The notes: a model not told the origin generated them from the sequence alone. A stretch of DNA of 42,561 bases from Anderseniella sp. (GCA_028289645.1 JANQOK010000020.1:1-42561), one strand, 5' to 3'. Positions 1 through 7,977 are shown, numbered from the stretch's first letter. Numbers and translations: made by a program.

Positions 1-249
1 CCTAGTGTCGTCATCAACAACAAGGCGTTGGACAACAAGAAGACGAAGCAAAGGCAAGCCCCCCGATCCCCTGCAAACGTATCCGGGCATTGCGATGCAC
101 AAAGAACCTAAAACACGCCGGACCTAAAGTATGGGCTCCATGGCCGCGGTCACCCCTCCCGGCACCCATGGCAAACCCCACCCAATCGGGCCGCGCTCCC
201 CGCACTACGGTTTCTCCGGCCGTTCAAGCGACAAGGAGCGCGGTTTTTT
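1..249 (+). ncRNA. Candidate structured small RNA, copy 1 (5' end may lie before the window)
   Basis: This copy shares an almost identical block (11-92, one mismatch) with 1106-1187 and then a diverged 3' half that keeps the same fold. Visible elements are a hairpin TCCGG (82-86)/CCGGA (118-122), and a hairpin CCATGG (138-143)/CCATGG (166-171) supported by GGG (133-135)/CCC (176-178). The second hairpin's loop holds ACCCCTCCC (152-160), which is complementary to a Shine-Dalgarno core. A terminator stem follows: CCGCGCTCC (191-199)/GGAGCGCGG (235-243), then TTTTTT. No conserved reading frame is apparent. CCUCCC-type loops are known in alphaproteobacterial trans-acting sRNAs. I cannot assign a named family. 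The 5' end and promoter are not determined. Confidence 0.6.
191..249 (+). terminator. Intrinsic terminator of RNA copy 1
   Basis: A 9-bp GC-rich stem, 191-199 with 235-243, is followed by six T (244-249). The long loop holds a small inner hairpin ACGG (207-210)/CCGT (220-223). It ends 11 bases before the stop codon of the convergent HugZ-like gene. Confidence 0.7.
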
Positions 250-260
250 GTTGTTTGTAT

Positions 261-1019
261 TCAACTGGCATCGCGTTGTTCGAGCAAGCCAGCCAGAGCT
301 GAGTCGAAGTCATTGGGTGTTGTCACTGCATTGGTGAACCAGATCCTTGCCAGGTCTGAGCTTGTGCTCAGGTCAATGCCGTCCGGATCAATGGCGCTGA
401 CCCGCCAGCGCCCGGATTGTCTTGCGCCGGCAGCGGCCGCCAGTCTGGCTGCCAGGTCTCCATCGTTGAGAGAAGCGATCAGAGCAGGGGCGTCTGCCAT
501 CAGGGCGCCGGCCGGTTCCAGGTCAGTCAGCAGGTCGGCAGGGGTTACGGCGTTGGCATTGCGGCCCGGGCCGCCGTTGAGTTGCACAGCTTCGACACGA
601 ATTCGGTAGAACAGCGCATCGGGCAGGCCTAGATAGAGTTTCGACTTGGGAAACCGTTCCACATAACGCACCTTCAGGTCAGCGGTTTCATCAGCCGGCA
701 CCTGTTCGGCATGGCCGCTCAAGGTCAGGCGGGGCGATGTCATCACGTCGGTTCGTATGTCGGCGAGCGTGACCGACACACGCGGGTCCGCTGCGACGTT
801 GCGGGCATGGACCGCCAGTCCGCTCATGAACACCACGGGTGTGCCGTCAGCCTCAACGATCAGGTTGGTGACCGTGCTGTAGGGATGCCCGCCGGGATCG
901 AGCGTCGCCAGCGTGGTGACCCGATTGGTGCGCACAAGCGTGCGGGCGACACGGATCGCATCAATTGGGCGCGCCGCGTTCGGGTCAATTTCGCGGCCGG
1001 TTGGTGTAATCGCGGGCAT
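261..1019 (-). CDS. HugZ-like pyridoxamine-phosphate-oxidase-fold protein (heme/flavin binding)
   Basis: The protein has about 252 residues. The N-terminal two thirds is a split-barrel flavin/heme-binding domain of the PNPOx-like type (LVRTNRVTTLATLDPGGHPY near the start, then PVVFMSGLAVHARNV and RLTLSGHAE). The C-terminal ~80 residues resemble the DUF2470 domain found in HugZ heme-utilisation proteins (LNDGDLAARLAAAAG, DPDGIDL). Family members bind or degrade heme, or act as general FMN-binding stress proteins; the substrate here is inferred only. The start at 1019 is preceded by AGAGGA at a 5-base spacing. A start at 1070 would add 17 residues of no family similarity. The gene stands alone on this strand, flanked on both sides by the repeated small RNA, and is divergent from copy 2. 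Confidence 0.75.
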   Translation of the reverse strand: MPAITPTGREIDPNAARPIDAIRVARTLVRTNRVTTLATLDPGGHPYSTVTNLIVEADGTPVVFMSGLAVHARNVAADPRVSVTLADIRTDVMTSPRLTLSGHAEQVPADETADLKVRYVERFPKSKLYLGLPDALFYRIRVEAVQLNGGPGRNANAVTPADLLTDLEPAGALMADAPALIASLNDGDLAARLAAAAGARQSGRWRVSAIDPDGIDLSTSSDLARIWFTNAVTTPNDFDSALAGLLEQRDAS

Positions 1020-1094
1020 TTCCGGTCCTCTGCGTGAAGTCAGGGTGGGACGTTTCGCAATGTGATGCATTGCACATCAAGTTCTTCAAAATAT

Positions 1095-1346
1095 GCCTAG
1101 TTTGATCATCAACAACAAGGCGTTGGACAACAAGAAGACGAAGCATAGGCAAGCCCCCCGATCCCCTGCAAACGTATCCGGGCATTGTGTTGCAACAAGA
1201 AACAGACAGACGCCGGATTTAAAAGAAAGGGCACATGGTCCCCGGTTACCCCTCCCGGTCCCCATGGCAAGCCCCCGCTAATCAGAACGCGCCCCCTCGC
1301 ACACGGTTCCCCCTGCCGTCAAAGCGAACAGGGGGCGCGGTTTTTT
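1095..1346 (+). ncRNA. Candidate structured small RNA, copy 2
   Basis: This is the second copy of the element at 1-249. A 5' stem GCCTA (1095-1099)/TAGGC (1146-1150) encloses an A-rich single-stranded stretch. Next come a hairpin ATCCGG (1176-1181)/CCGGAT (1213-1218) and a hairpin CATGG (1234-1238)/CCATG (1262-1266). The latter's loop carries the same ACCCCTCCC nonamer (1248-1256) as copy 1. The terminator stem CGCGCCCCCT (1288-1297)/AGGGGGCGCG (1330-1339) ends in TTTTTT. Compared with copy 1, an A-U pair in the terminator stem has become G-C, a compensatory change. It is transcribed divergently from the HugZ-like gene. Its targets are unknown; the C-rich loop suggests base pairing to ribosome binding sites. 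Confidence 0.65.
1288..1346 (+). terminator. Intrinsic terminator of RNA copy 2
   Basis: A 10-bp stem, 1288-1297 with 1330-1339, is followed by six T (1341-1346). The inner hairpin ACGG (1302-1305)/CCGT (1316-1319) seen in copy 1 is kept. Confidence 0.75.
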
Positions 1347-1451
1347 GCTTCACCGGGTTCGGCCGAGTTGCATTTCCAGATTTCAGATATGCCGGATGTT
1401 CTGCACTTTTGCGGTCTCAAGCATGGTTGGTCTGTGGACAGGATGTGTAAA

Positions 1452-1466
1452 ATTACGTAACGTAAT
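1452..1466. promoter_or_regulatory. 15-bp near-perfect palindrome upstream of the TPR gene (candidate operator)
   Basis: ATTACGT-A-ACGTAAT has 7-bp arms around one base. It overlaps a TAAAAT (1448-1453) that could be a -10 element, and lies 33 bases before the start at 1499. This placement suits a repressor site. No cognate regulator is visible nearby. Confidence 0.4.
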
Positions 1467-1498
1467 GCCATACATCTTTGCAATGAGGGTTAGGTCTG

Positions 1499-3187
1499 AT
1501 GTCTGACACAGGGCAATCCGCGCCGGCTGTAGAGCAAGGAACGGCACCGCAACCAGAACAATCTTCGCGTCATCGGAGGCTTTCAGATAGGCAAGCCTTC
1601 GTTGAAAGTTCCGGAATTGCGACTTGGTTGAGAAAAGTCGTATCTGCCTTTTTGGCATCCAAGATTACGCTTGTTACGATTCCCGTAATTTTGATTTCGC
1701 TCGTTACCATTATACAGGCAACCAGCATCGATCATCGACATACGCTTGTCCTGAGCCGAGTTGACGTGCCCCAGGCAATGGTAGCGCGCGGCTACAATGG
1801 CCGGACACTTTCCCAAGCTCTCGATTCGGCTATCCGTAACATCGGAGAAGCGGTCTTGGCGGAGAAAGACTACAAGAAACTGGCCGAACGACTTGTTTTG
1901 CCAGAGTTTGATATTGGCGGCACAGGAATTTCATCTTCAATGTTGGCTCACTTCATGAGCCTTTTCCGGAAGAAGAAAGGATCTGAGATTTCATTGGCTT
2001 TGATCTGTGAAAAGCCTGACTGCTCACTGGGCCGATTGTACCTGTCTGTACTGATTGAGAATTTTGATACCGATGTGAAGAAAAGGGTATTGCTGCCTAG
2101 CGTCAATGAAACCGGAAATGGTCACATCGGTCGAATTGACGAACTCATGGCAGAGGCCGCCATGCACATACTGGAGCAATCTGATCCATTCGTTGTTGCC
2201 GCCAACGCGTTCAAAGCATACTCAAAATCCAAGCGGACCGACCAAGCTGCCCGGGACAAAGCATTTCTGCTCGCGACCAAAACCGCACAGACCCTGGCTT
2301 CTGATGCGCCGTATGCGCACAGTCTGATTGCACAAATCTACCACCTGGAGCGTCGGTATGATTTGGCAGAGCATCACTTCAGGAAAGCGTTGACCCTGGA
2401 TCCGACATTTGGACTGGCCCACCACAATTGGGCGAACATGTTGGCGGGACGGGGATATCGCGCAGAGGCGCTCAGGCATTACAATGAGGCACTGAAACGT
2501 GGGGTCTCGGATTTTATGGCGCCGTTTTCCCACGCCTATGCCGCAGTTCAGATGATTAACCTGGCAACAAACAAGCCAGAACGTGAAGCAGCTCTCAGGC
2601 GCTACCACCAAGCGCGCCAAGTTGCTCTGCGGTATCATGAAAACATCGTGCGAGCACAAGTGCATCCGGCACTGGGGTACATCCATGAGAATCTGGCCGA
2701 TGCACTTGTTCGCCTCGACCGCCCCACAGAAGCTCTTGTTGAGTACCGGAGTGCTGTTGTCGCCAACCCAAACAAGGCGCTGACGCATTATCTCTGGGGC
2801 CGGTTGCTATCCAAGATGGATAACCCGATCAGCGCACAAACCGTACTTGAACGCGCGCGGAAGCTTTATCAGAAGAAAAACTCACCTCAAACCTTGGCAA
2901 AAGTCGAAACTTTGCTCGCCAGGGTATTGCTGCAGTCCAAGAAAGAGACCAAGGCGTTAGGTGTGATTGCAGATGTCATCGAAAGACCATTGCCCGAAAG
3001 CATTGTCAGGTCGGCGGTAACAGTTGCCGCCACTGCTGCGGCTGCGGGCGAACATGAGTGTTTGCTGTGGGGATTGGCAGTCCGTTTCCGTTCGATAGCT
3101 GCGAATGTGGAGGCCCTCAGTTCCTATCTGAATAGACGCAGTGGACCACGTCCGGCGTGTCGCGCCCACACGATGAAGCGCCATTAA
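1499..3187 (+). CDS. Membrane-anchored tetratricopeptide-repeat protein
   Basis: The protein has 562 residues. After a ~50-residue polar N-terminus there is one hydrophobic segment (about residues 56-74), which suggests a type II membrane anchor with the rest outside the cytoplasm. Residues ~270-340 and ~385-455 contain TPR units (for example [46 protein letters not shown]), so the C-terminal half is a protein-protein interaction scaffold. The middle (about 80-260) matches no domain I recognise. The start follows a GGGTTAGG stretch. By eye the 5' half is AT-richer than the neighbouring genes, which hints at acquisition by transfer. The stop overlaps the stop of the convergent trhO gene by 4 bases. 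The partner and role are unknown. Confidence 0.8.
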   Translation: MSDTGQSAPAVEQGTAPQPEQSSRHRRLSDRQAFVESSGIATWLRKVVSAFLASKITLVTIPVILISLVTIIQATSIDHRHTLVLSRVDVPQAMVARGYNGRTLSQALDSAIRNIGEAVLAEKDYKKLAERLVLPEFDIGGTGISSSMLAHFMSLFRKKKGSEISLALICEKPDCSLGRLYLSVLIENFDTDVKKRVLLPSVNETGNGHIGRIDELMAEAAMHILEQSDPFVVAANAFKAYSKSKRTDQAARDKAFLLATKTAQTLASDAPYAHSLIAQIYHLERRYDLAEHHFRKALTLDPTFGLAHHNWANMLAGRGYRAEALRHYNEALKRGVSDFMAPFSHAYAAVQMINLATNKPEREAALRRYHQARQVALRYHENIVRAQVHPALGYIHENLADALVRLDRPTEALVEYRSAVVANPNKALTHYLWGRLLSKMDNPISAQTVLERARKLYQKKNSPQTLAKVETLLARVLLQSKKETKALGVIADVIERPLPESIVRSAVTVAATAAAAGEHECLLWGLAVRFRSIAANVEALSSYLNRRSGPRPACRAHTMKRH

Positions 3188-4125
3188 TCACCCAGGTGTT
3201 TTTCACCACGCGCCTTCGCCAGCATGATCTGGAGCTGGCGCTGCCGGAACCGGGCTCTGTCCTCATCGCTGCGGGTTTCATGGCAGTGCTCGCATGAGAC
3301 GCCTTCTTCGTATTGGTCTGAGTTGAGGTCTTCGGCTGTCAGCGGCATTCTGCAGGCCCGACAGAGTTGGTGCTCGCCTGGTTCCAGCCCGTGTCCGACC
3401 GACACACGCTCGTCGAATACGAAGCAGTCGCCATGCCATTTGCTCTGCTCAGGCGGCACCAGTTCAAGATATTTAAGAATGCCGCCCCTGAGATGATACA
3501 CCTCGTCGATGCCGGCTTGCCTGGCGAAGGCCGTTGCCTTTTCGCACCGGATTCCACCGGTACAGAACATGGCGACCTTCTTGCCGGCCAGCTCATTGTG
3601 GCGGGCGTTCAGCCAGTCCGGAAATTCCCGGAATGATTTGGTTTCCGGGTCTACTGCGCCCTCGAAACTGCCTATCGACACCTCGTAGTCGTTGCGTGTG
3701 TCGATGACTATCGTATCGGGATCACTGATCAGGTCGTTCCAGTCCTGCGGCTCCACATAGGTGCCGACAATCTGGTTGGGGTCGATGTCTTCCACCCCCA
3801 TGGTCACGATTTCACGCTTCAGGCGCACTTTCAGGCGGTTGAACGGCATCTCCGCCGCCCTGGATTCCTTATGCTCGATATCGGCGCATCCGGGAAACGT
3901 GCGGATGTGGGCCAGCACGGCATCAATACCTTCGCGGCTTCCAGCGATGGTGCCGTTGATACCTTCCTGTGCCAGCAACAGTGTGCCCTTTACACCATGA
4001 TGGCAGGCAATGCTGGCAAGCGGGCCCTGCAGGTCCTGGGGTTTGTCAAACCGGGCAAACCTGTACAGCGCCGCTACGATGATATGATCGGAAACTGTCA
4101 CGGTTTGCGGAAATCCGAATGACAT
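3184..4125 (-). CDS. trhO: tRNA uridine(34) hydroxylase TrhO (rhodanese-domain, UPF0176)
   Basis: The protein has 313 residues, the usual length. TrhO carries out oxygen-dependent hydroxylation of U34 in tRNA to 5-hydroxyuridine, the step before cmo5U/mcmo5U wobble modification. It has an N-terminal acylphosphatase-like domain (about 15-110), then a rhodanese domain with [10 protein letters not shown] and the active-site loop [11 protein letters not shown]. The catalytic cysteine is Cys188, with a second at Cys194. The C-terminus has a Cys-rich tail with CRAC and CEHC pairs, likely a metal-binding knuckle, as in many family members. The start codon overlaps the end of the upstream cytochrome c' gene by 28 bases, so the two are probably co-transcribed. 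Confidence 0.92.
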   Translation of the reverse strand: MSFGFPQTVTVSDHIIVAALYRFARFDKPQDLQGPLASIACHHGVKGTLLLAQEGINGTIAGSREGIDAVLAHIRTFPGCADIEHKESRAAEMPFNRLKVRLKREIVTMGVEDIDPNQIVGTYVEPQDWNDLISDPDTIVIDTRNDYEVSIGSFEGAVDPETKSFREFPDWLNARHNELAGKKVAMFCTGGIRCEKATAFARQAGIDEVYHLRGGILKYLELVPPEQSKWHGDCFVFDERVSVGHGLEPGEHQLCRACRMPLTAEDLNSDQYEEGVSCEHCHETRSDEDRARFRQRQLQIMLAKARGEKHLGD

Positions 4126-4592
4126 GCCTTGCAGGTCCGCCCAGCCATGCCCAGAGCCGCGGGCAGGGCAGCGGGCTCCGTAACCGAGGACAGGGCTTCT
4201 GCAGCGGATTCAAGATCTGAAGCGATTTTGCTAAATCGTTCAAAATCCTCCCATATTGCGGGCAGCGCTTCGCTGGGGCCATGGATGGAGCCTTCCGGAA
4301 ACAGGCCCGGCATGCCGGCGGCATGGGCTTTCAGGTCACCGGCGCGGCTGGATACGGTGGACGCGTCAAAACTCACCTCTCCCTTGACCATGGCCCCGAG
4401 TTCTTTCATCACTGCGCCGACGTCCTCCATGACGTCCATGCGCTGTTTGACAATACCGGTTGCGCCGGAGTGTGCCTGCGTCAGCGTCGGTGCCGCCAGC
4501 AAGGCGGCGAAAACCAGAAATGTGATGCGCTCTACCAAGGAAGCCAGACCCTGTGAACAGTGTTGATCGTGTCTTACCGGGGTTTGGCACAT
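4098..4592 (-). CDS. Cytochrome c' family protein (start uncertain)
   Basis: This is a periplasmic four-helix c-type cytochrome. The C-terminal CKACHSDFR supplies the heme-attachment CxxCH and is placed at the extreme C-terminus, as in cytochromes c'. The helical body includes [19 protein letters not shown] near the N-terminus of the mature part. Cytochromes c' bind NO and CO and help nitric-oxide tolerance. A signal peptide ([18 protein letters not shown]) is clear, but the start is not. ATG at 4592 gives a long Cys/His-containing leader. A TTG at 4538 would give a textbook signal peptide, and a TTG at 4610 is also open. None has a convincing Shine-Dalgarno. The gene lies between the AhpD-like gene (18-36 bases upstream) and trhO. 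Confidence 0.8.
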   Translation of the reverse strand: MCQTPVRHDQHCSQGLASLVERITFLVFAALLAAPTLTQAHSGATGIVKQRMDVMEDVGAVMKELGAMVKGEVSFDASTVSSRAGDLKAHAAGMPGLFPEGSIHGPSEALPAIWEDFERFSKIASDLESAAEALSSVTEPAALPAALGMAGRTCKACHSDFRKP

Positions 4593-4627
4593 TTTGCAGG
4601 CACCGTTCAAGTCGAACCGGCGGCGGA

Positions 4628-5014
4628 TCAGGTCTTGAATGCTTCGTCCACCGGTACCTTATAGGCCGTTGCCAGCCGGTTGGTCATGTTGGCCAAGCCG
4701 ACAATTGCGATCAGCTCATTAATCATCGCCTCATCGGCACCCTGGGCCCTTGCCGAGGCGCCGTGACTTGCCATGCAGTAGTCGCAGTTGTTCGACATGG
4801 AAATTGCCGTGTAGATCAGTTCCTTGGTCAAAGGGTCCAACGCGCCAGGGCCCATCAGGTCTTTCAGGCTGTTCCATACATGCGTGAGCATGCGCGGTTC
4901 ATTAGCCAGATACTTCCAGAAATTGTTCACGTCGGTAACACCGCGCGTGGTACAGATGTCGTGATATACGGCGCGCACGGCTGGCGATGCATCTGCCATT
5001 TCAATCGGGTTCAT
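4628..5014 (-). CDS. AhpD-like carboxymuconolactone decarboxylase family protein
   Basis: The protein has 128 residues. It carries the alkylhydroperoxidase D-type redox motif CDYCMASH (Cys77, Cys80, His84) in the helical CMD fold. AhpD-type proteins use these cysteines to reduce peroxides or serve as thiol reductants, but many small paralogs have no known substrate. I therefore assign the family, not the reaction. It is the first gene of a likely three-gene minus-strand unit with cytochrome c' and trhO. The upstream region (5015-5104) is shared with the divergent OmpA-repeat gene. Confidence 0.85.
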   Translation of the reverse strand: MNPIEMADASPAVRAVYHDICTTRGVTDVNNFWKYLANEPRMLTHVWNSLKDLMGPGALDPLTKELIYTAISMSNNCDYCMASHGASARAQGADEAMINELIAIVGLANMTNRLATAYKVPVDEAFKT

Positions 5015-5104
5015 GTCTCGTTCATCTCCGTTTTGCCAAGTTGTTGCTCAACATTGACTGCAATTCTTGCGCGCATGTGCGAGGCTTGCCAAGGAGGGAA
5101 TCTC

Positions 5105-7339
5105 ATGAAACGTCAACTTCACACGTCCATGCTGGGCGCGCTGGTGGTCGCCGCCGGCCTCGCGCTGGCACCTGTTGGCAGCATCGCTCAGAGCAAGGAA
5201 CAGGTCCGCCAGATGTCGGTCGAGCAATTGCTGCAGCGCCAGCAGGTTTTGCAGGGCGAACTCGACAATGGCGGCGGCAAGAAGCAGAGGCGCCAGCTTC
5301 GCCGCGTTCAGCGCGAACTCAAACGCCGCCAGAACCAGGCAGCCCAGCCGGCGCAGCAGCAACAACAGCAGCAAGTCCAGCCTGCTCAGCAAGCGGATCA
5401 GTCAACCAAGGTGAACCGTCAGGCGCGGCGCTATCTGCGCAACAATGCCAATGTTCGCCAGTTGAATGACAACCAGTTGCAATCCCGCATCCGCAACGGC
5501 CGCAGCCTGCTGCAGCAGGAAGGTTTGCGTGACAAACTCAAACGCCAGGTGCGCCAGCAGGTTCAGGCTGCACGCGCAGAGACCGCCCGCCGTGCCGCGG
5601 CCGCCCAGACGCCACAGGTGCAGCCGGTCCCTCAACAGCAGGCCCAGCCGCAGCAGCAACAGGGCAACGGTAACGTAAATCGCCAGGCCCGCCGCTATGT
5701 GGGCAACGAATCCAATGTGCGTAAGTTGAGCGACAATCAGTTGCAGGCCCGTATCCGCAATGGCCGGGCATTGTTGCAGCGCGACGGTCTGCGCAAGCGC
5801 TGGGCGAGAGAGGTGCGTCAACAGATCCAGCTGGTCCAGGCTGAGATATCCCGCCGCGCAGAAAATGTGCAGAACCAGCAACCGGATCAGTCCGGCAACG
5901 TCAACCGCCAGGCCCGTCGCTATCTGCGCAACAACACCAAAGTGCGCAACATGAATGACAATCAGTTGCAGGCGCGTATCCGCGACGGCCGCAATCTGCT
6001 GCAGCGCGATGGTTTGCGTGGACGTCTTGAGCGCCAGGTGCGTGAACAGGTTCAACTGGCCCGTGCTGAGAGAACCCGCCGCGCAGAGAATGTGCAGAAC
6101 CCGCAACCGGATCAGTCCGGCAATGTCAACCGTCAGGCCCGTCGCTACCTGCGCAACGACAAGAACGTGCGCCGCATGAGCGATGGCGAATTGCGGACGC
6201 GTATTCGCGATGGCCGCGACCTGCTGCGGCGTGACGGCCTGCGCAACAGGCTTAAGCGGCAGGTGCGTGAACAGGTGCGTAGCGCGCGCGCGGAAGTTGA
6301 GCGCCGCTCGCAGGTGGGCCAGCAGCCGGACTCCGACGTCAACCGCAGGGCGCGTGATTTGCTGGCCGACAACCGGCCGGCCGCATCACTGCGCAACCCG
6401 CAATTGCGCCGCCGGCTTGAGCGGGCCCGCAATATCATGGGTGACGGTGACCTCAATCGCCGCCTGTTTCGGCAGGTGCGCCGCATGGCGCGCAGGGACC
6501 GCGATGAACTGCGTGAACGGATTGCCCGCCGTGACCAGAACCAGAGCGAGCGGCGTGAAGACAGACTGGACGCCCGCGCGCTGCTTCGCGACAGACGCGA
6601 TGTGCGCGACCTGAACGATCGCCAGTTGCAGCGGCGCATCACGTCGGCGCGCGACCTGTTGGCGTCCGGCTCGTTGCGTGCCGGTCAGAAGCAGCGACTG
6701 CGCGATTTGCTGCGTGAAGCGCGCCGTGAAAAGCGCCGCCGGTTGATTGCCAGCCGTGCGGATCGCCGCGAACGTCTGCGCCGCAACAACAATCAGATCA
6801 TTATCCAGATCCCGCCTGTCCGCATTGGTCCCGACAGGGATGACATTGCTGCCGCCGAGGCTGATGATGAATTGCTTGAACAGCAACTGGTTGCGCCGCC
6901 GCGTCGCCGCATCGAGCGCAAGTTCTCGCGCCAGGAATTCCGTAGCGGTCGCCCGTCGGCACGTGACTCCATGCCAGCTATCGAGGTCGACACAATCCGC
7001 TTCGGCTTCAACGAATCGTTTGTCCGCGAGGAAGAAATTCCGCAGCTTGAGCGTATCGGCGAGATCATTGAGCGCATCGTCGCGGCCAACCCCGATGAAG
7101 TGTTCCTGATTGAAGGTCACACCGATGCAGTAGGCTCAGCTGCCTACAACCAGGGTCTGTCATACAAACGCGCCAACGCGGTTCGTGACGCCATGCTTCA
7201 GTTCTTCAACATCGAGCGCAACAACATCGAAACCGTTGGCTATGGCGAGGAGTTCCTCAAGATCGAGACAGAGGAAGAAGAGGCAGAAAACCGCCGCGTC
7301 ACCATCCGGCGCATCACGCCGCTGCTGGCCAGCCGCTAG
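5105..7339 (+). CDS. Exported Arg-rich repeat protein with C-terminal OmpA (peptidoglycan-binding) domain
   Basis: The protein has 744 residues. The start at 5105 has a strong AAGGAGGG Shine-Dalgarno; the frame is open further upstream but that part is not coding. It has a Sec signal peptide (about 1-30, ending VGSIAQ), then a Gln-rich linker and six ~75-residue repeats beginning near 5411, 5675, 5900, 6125, 6338 and 6569. The repeat consensus is roughly VNRQARRYLRNN, then DNQLQARIRDGRxLLQ, GLRxRLxRQVRxQV and ARAExxRR. It is strongly helical and basic. The last ~125 residues form an OmpA-like domain (FGFNES, IEGHTDAVGSAAYNQGLS, ETVGYGEE), which should bind peptidoglycan in the periplasm. The repeats may bind an anionic surface polymer or form a coiled stalk; that is inference. 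Confidence 0.88.
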   Translation: MKRQLHTSMLGALVVAAGLALAPVGSIAQSKEQVRQMSVEQLLQRQQVLQGELDNGGGKKQRRQLRRVQRELKRRQNQAAQPAQQQQQQQVQPAQQADQSTKVNRQARRYLRNNANVRQLNDNQLQSRIRNGRSLLQQEGLRDKLKRQVRQQVQAARAETARRAAAAQTPQVQPVPQQQAQPQQQQGNGNVNRQARRYVGNESNVRKLSDNQLQARIRNGRALLQRDGLRKRWAREVRQQIQLVQAEISRRAENVQNQQPDQSGNVNRQARRYLRNNTKVRNMNDNQLQARIRDGRNLLQRDGLRGRLERQVREQVQLARAERTRRAENVQNPQPDQSGNVNRQARRYLRNDKNVRRMSDGELRTRIRDGRDLLRRDGLRNRLKRQVREQVRSARAEVERRSQVGQQPDSDVNRRARDLLADNRPAASLRNPQLRRRLERARNIMGDGDLNRRLFRQVRRMARRDRDELRERIARRDQNQSERREDRLDARALLRDRRDVRDLNDRQLQRRITSARDLLASGSLRAGQKQRLRDLLREARREKRRRLIASRADRRERLRRNNNQIIIQIPPVRIGPDRDDIAAAEADDELLEQQLVAPPRRRIERKFSRQEFRSGRPSARDSMPAIEVDTIRFGFNESFVREEEIPQLERIGEIIERIVAANPDEVFLIEGHTDAVGSAAYNQGLSYKRANAVRDAMLQFFNIERNNIETVGYGEEFLKIETEEEEAENRRVTIRRITPLLASR
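5411..6792 (+). repeat. In-gene tandem repeats of ~225 bp
   Basis: There are six degenerate units with starts spaced 264, 225, 225, 213 and 231 bp, all multiples of three. Units 2-4 (5675-6337) are closest at the DNA level; for example GATCAGTCCGGCAA recurs exactly 225 bp apart (5885 and 6110). This region can expand or contract in frame. Confidence 0.85.
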
Positions 7340-7358
7340 CGGTTGTTTTCCAGGGCTG

Positions 7359-7385
7359 GGGTGCCGCGTCAAAGCGGCACCCTTT
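7359..7385 (+). terminator. Intrinsic terminator after the OmpA-repeat gene
   Basis: The stem GGGTGCCGC (7359-7367)/GCGGCACCC (7374-7382) is perfect over 9 bp with a 6-base loop, followed by a short TTT. It lies 20 bases past the stop codon. Confidence 0.7.
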
Positions 7386-7480
7386 GCTGTGTCCGGCTGT
7401 GCTTGAAGTCTGGCCGCCGCGCGGCTATAAGCGCGCCAACTGAAGTCTCCTCACAACTATTTTTCATGAAAGAACGACCC

Positions 7481-7903
7481 ATGGCCGTCCAGCGCACATT
7501 CTCCATCATCAAACCAGATGCCACCCGCCGCAACCTGACCGGCAAGATCAATGCCATGATTGAGGCCGCCGGCCTGCGTATCGTCGCGCAAAAGCGCGTC
7601 AAGTGGTCGGAGGACCAGGCCAAGGCGTTCTATGCGGTCCACAAGGAGCGCCCGTTCTACATGGACCTGGTCAACTTCATGACCTCCGGCCCAATCGTGG
7701 TGCAGGTTCTGGAAGGTGAGGACGCTGTTGCAGCCTATCGCACCGTTATGGGCGCGACCAATCCGGCTGATGCCGATGATGGCACTATCCGCAAGGAATT
7801 TGCCGAGTCCATCGAGGCGAATTCCGTGCATGGCTCCGACAGTGTCGAGAATGCCGGCATCGAGATCGGCCAGAACTTCTCTGACGCTGAAATCGTCGGC
7901 TGA
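7481..7903 (+). CDS. ndk: Nucleoside diphosphate kinase
   Basis: The protein has 140 residues, the standard length. It transfers the gamma-phosphate from ATP to NDPs through a phosphohistidine, balancing NTP and dNTP pools in the cytoplasm. It begins with the family's usual [10 protein letters not shown]; the active-site histidine is His117 in NSVHGSDS. I chose ATG 7481 over ATG 7466 because homologs start at MAxxRTF. Either start is in frame, and the Shine-Dalgarno is weak for both. It is preceded by a terminator, so it probably has its own promoter. Confidence 0.96.
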   Translation: MAVQRTFSIIKPDATRRNLTGKINAMIEAAGLRIVAQKRVKWSEDQAKAFYAVHKERPFYMDLVNFMTSGPIVVQVLEGEDAVAAYRTVMGATNPADADDGTIRKEFAESIEANSVHGSDSVENAGIEIGQNFSDAEIVG

Positions 7904-7918
7904 CCTCCACGGTCAATC

Positions 7919-7944
7919 GGGGTGGCCGTCAAGATGGTCACCCC
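7919..7944 (+). other. Hairpin between ndk and the transporter gene
   Basis: GGGGTGGCC (7919-7927)/GGTCACCCC (7936-7944) forms a 9-bp stem with one G-U pair and an 8-base loop. There is no T-run, so it is not a clear terminator. It may be a processing site or a weak attenuator between ndk and the next gene. Confidence 0.45.
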
Positions 7945-7977
7945 AAACGCAAACACAACGAAAGTGGCGCAAGTGAA

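Noticed and set aside
1093-1281. Short frame across RNA copy 2 (MPSLIINNKALDNKKTKHR...)
   Set aside because: The two copies diverge by indels in the 3' half, while RNA structure is kept, so the element is better read as non-coding.
4553-5104. Upstream extension of the OmpA-repeat frame (184 codons)
   Set aside because: It overlaps the AhpD-like gene antisense, lacks a start signal, and the signal peptide begins at 5105 behind a strong Shine-Dalgarno.
5675-6337. Regularly spaced repeats resembling a CRISPR array
   Set aside because: The spacing is ~225 bp and in frame with a coding repeat protein; there are no short direct repeats with unique spacers.
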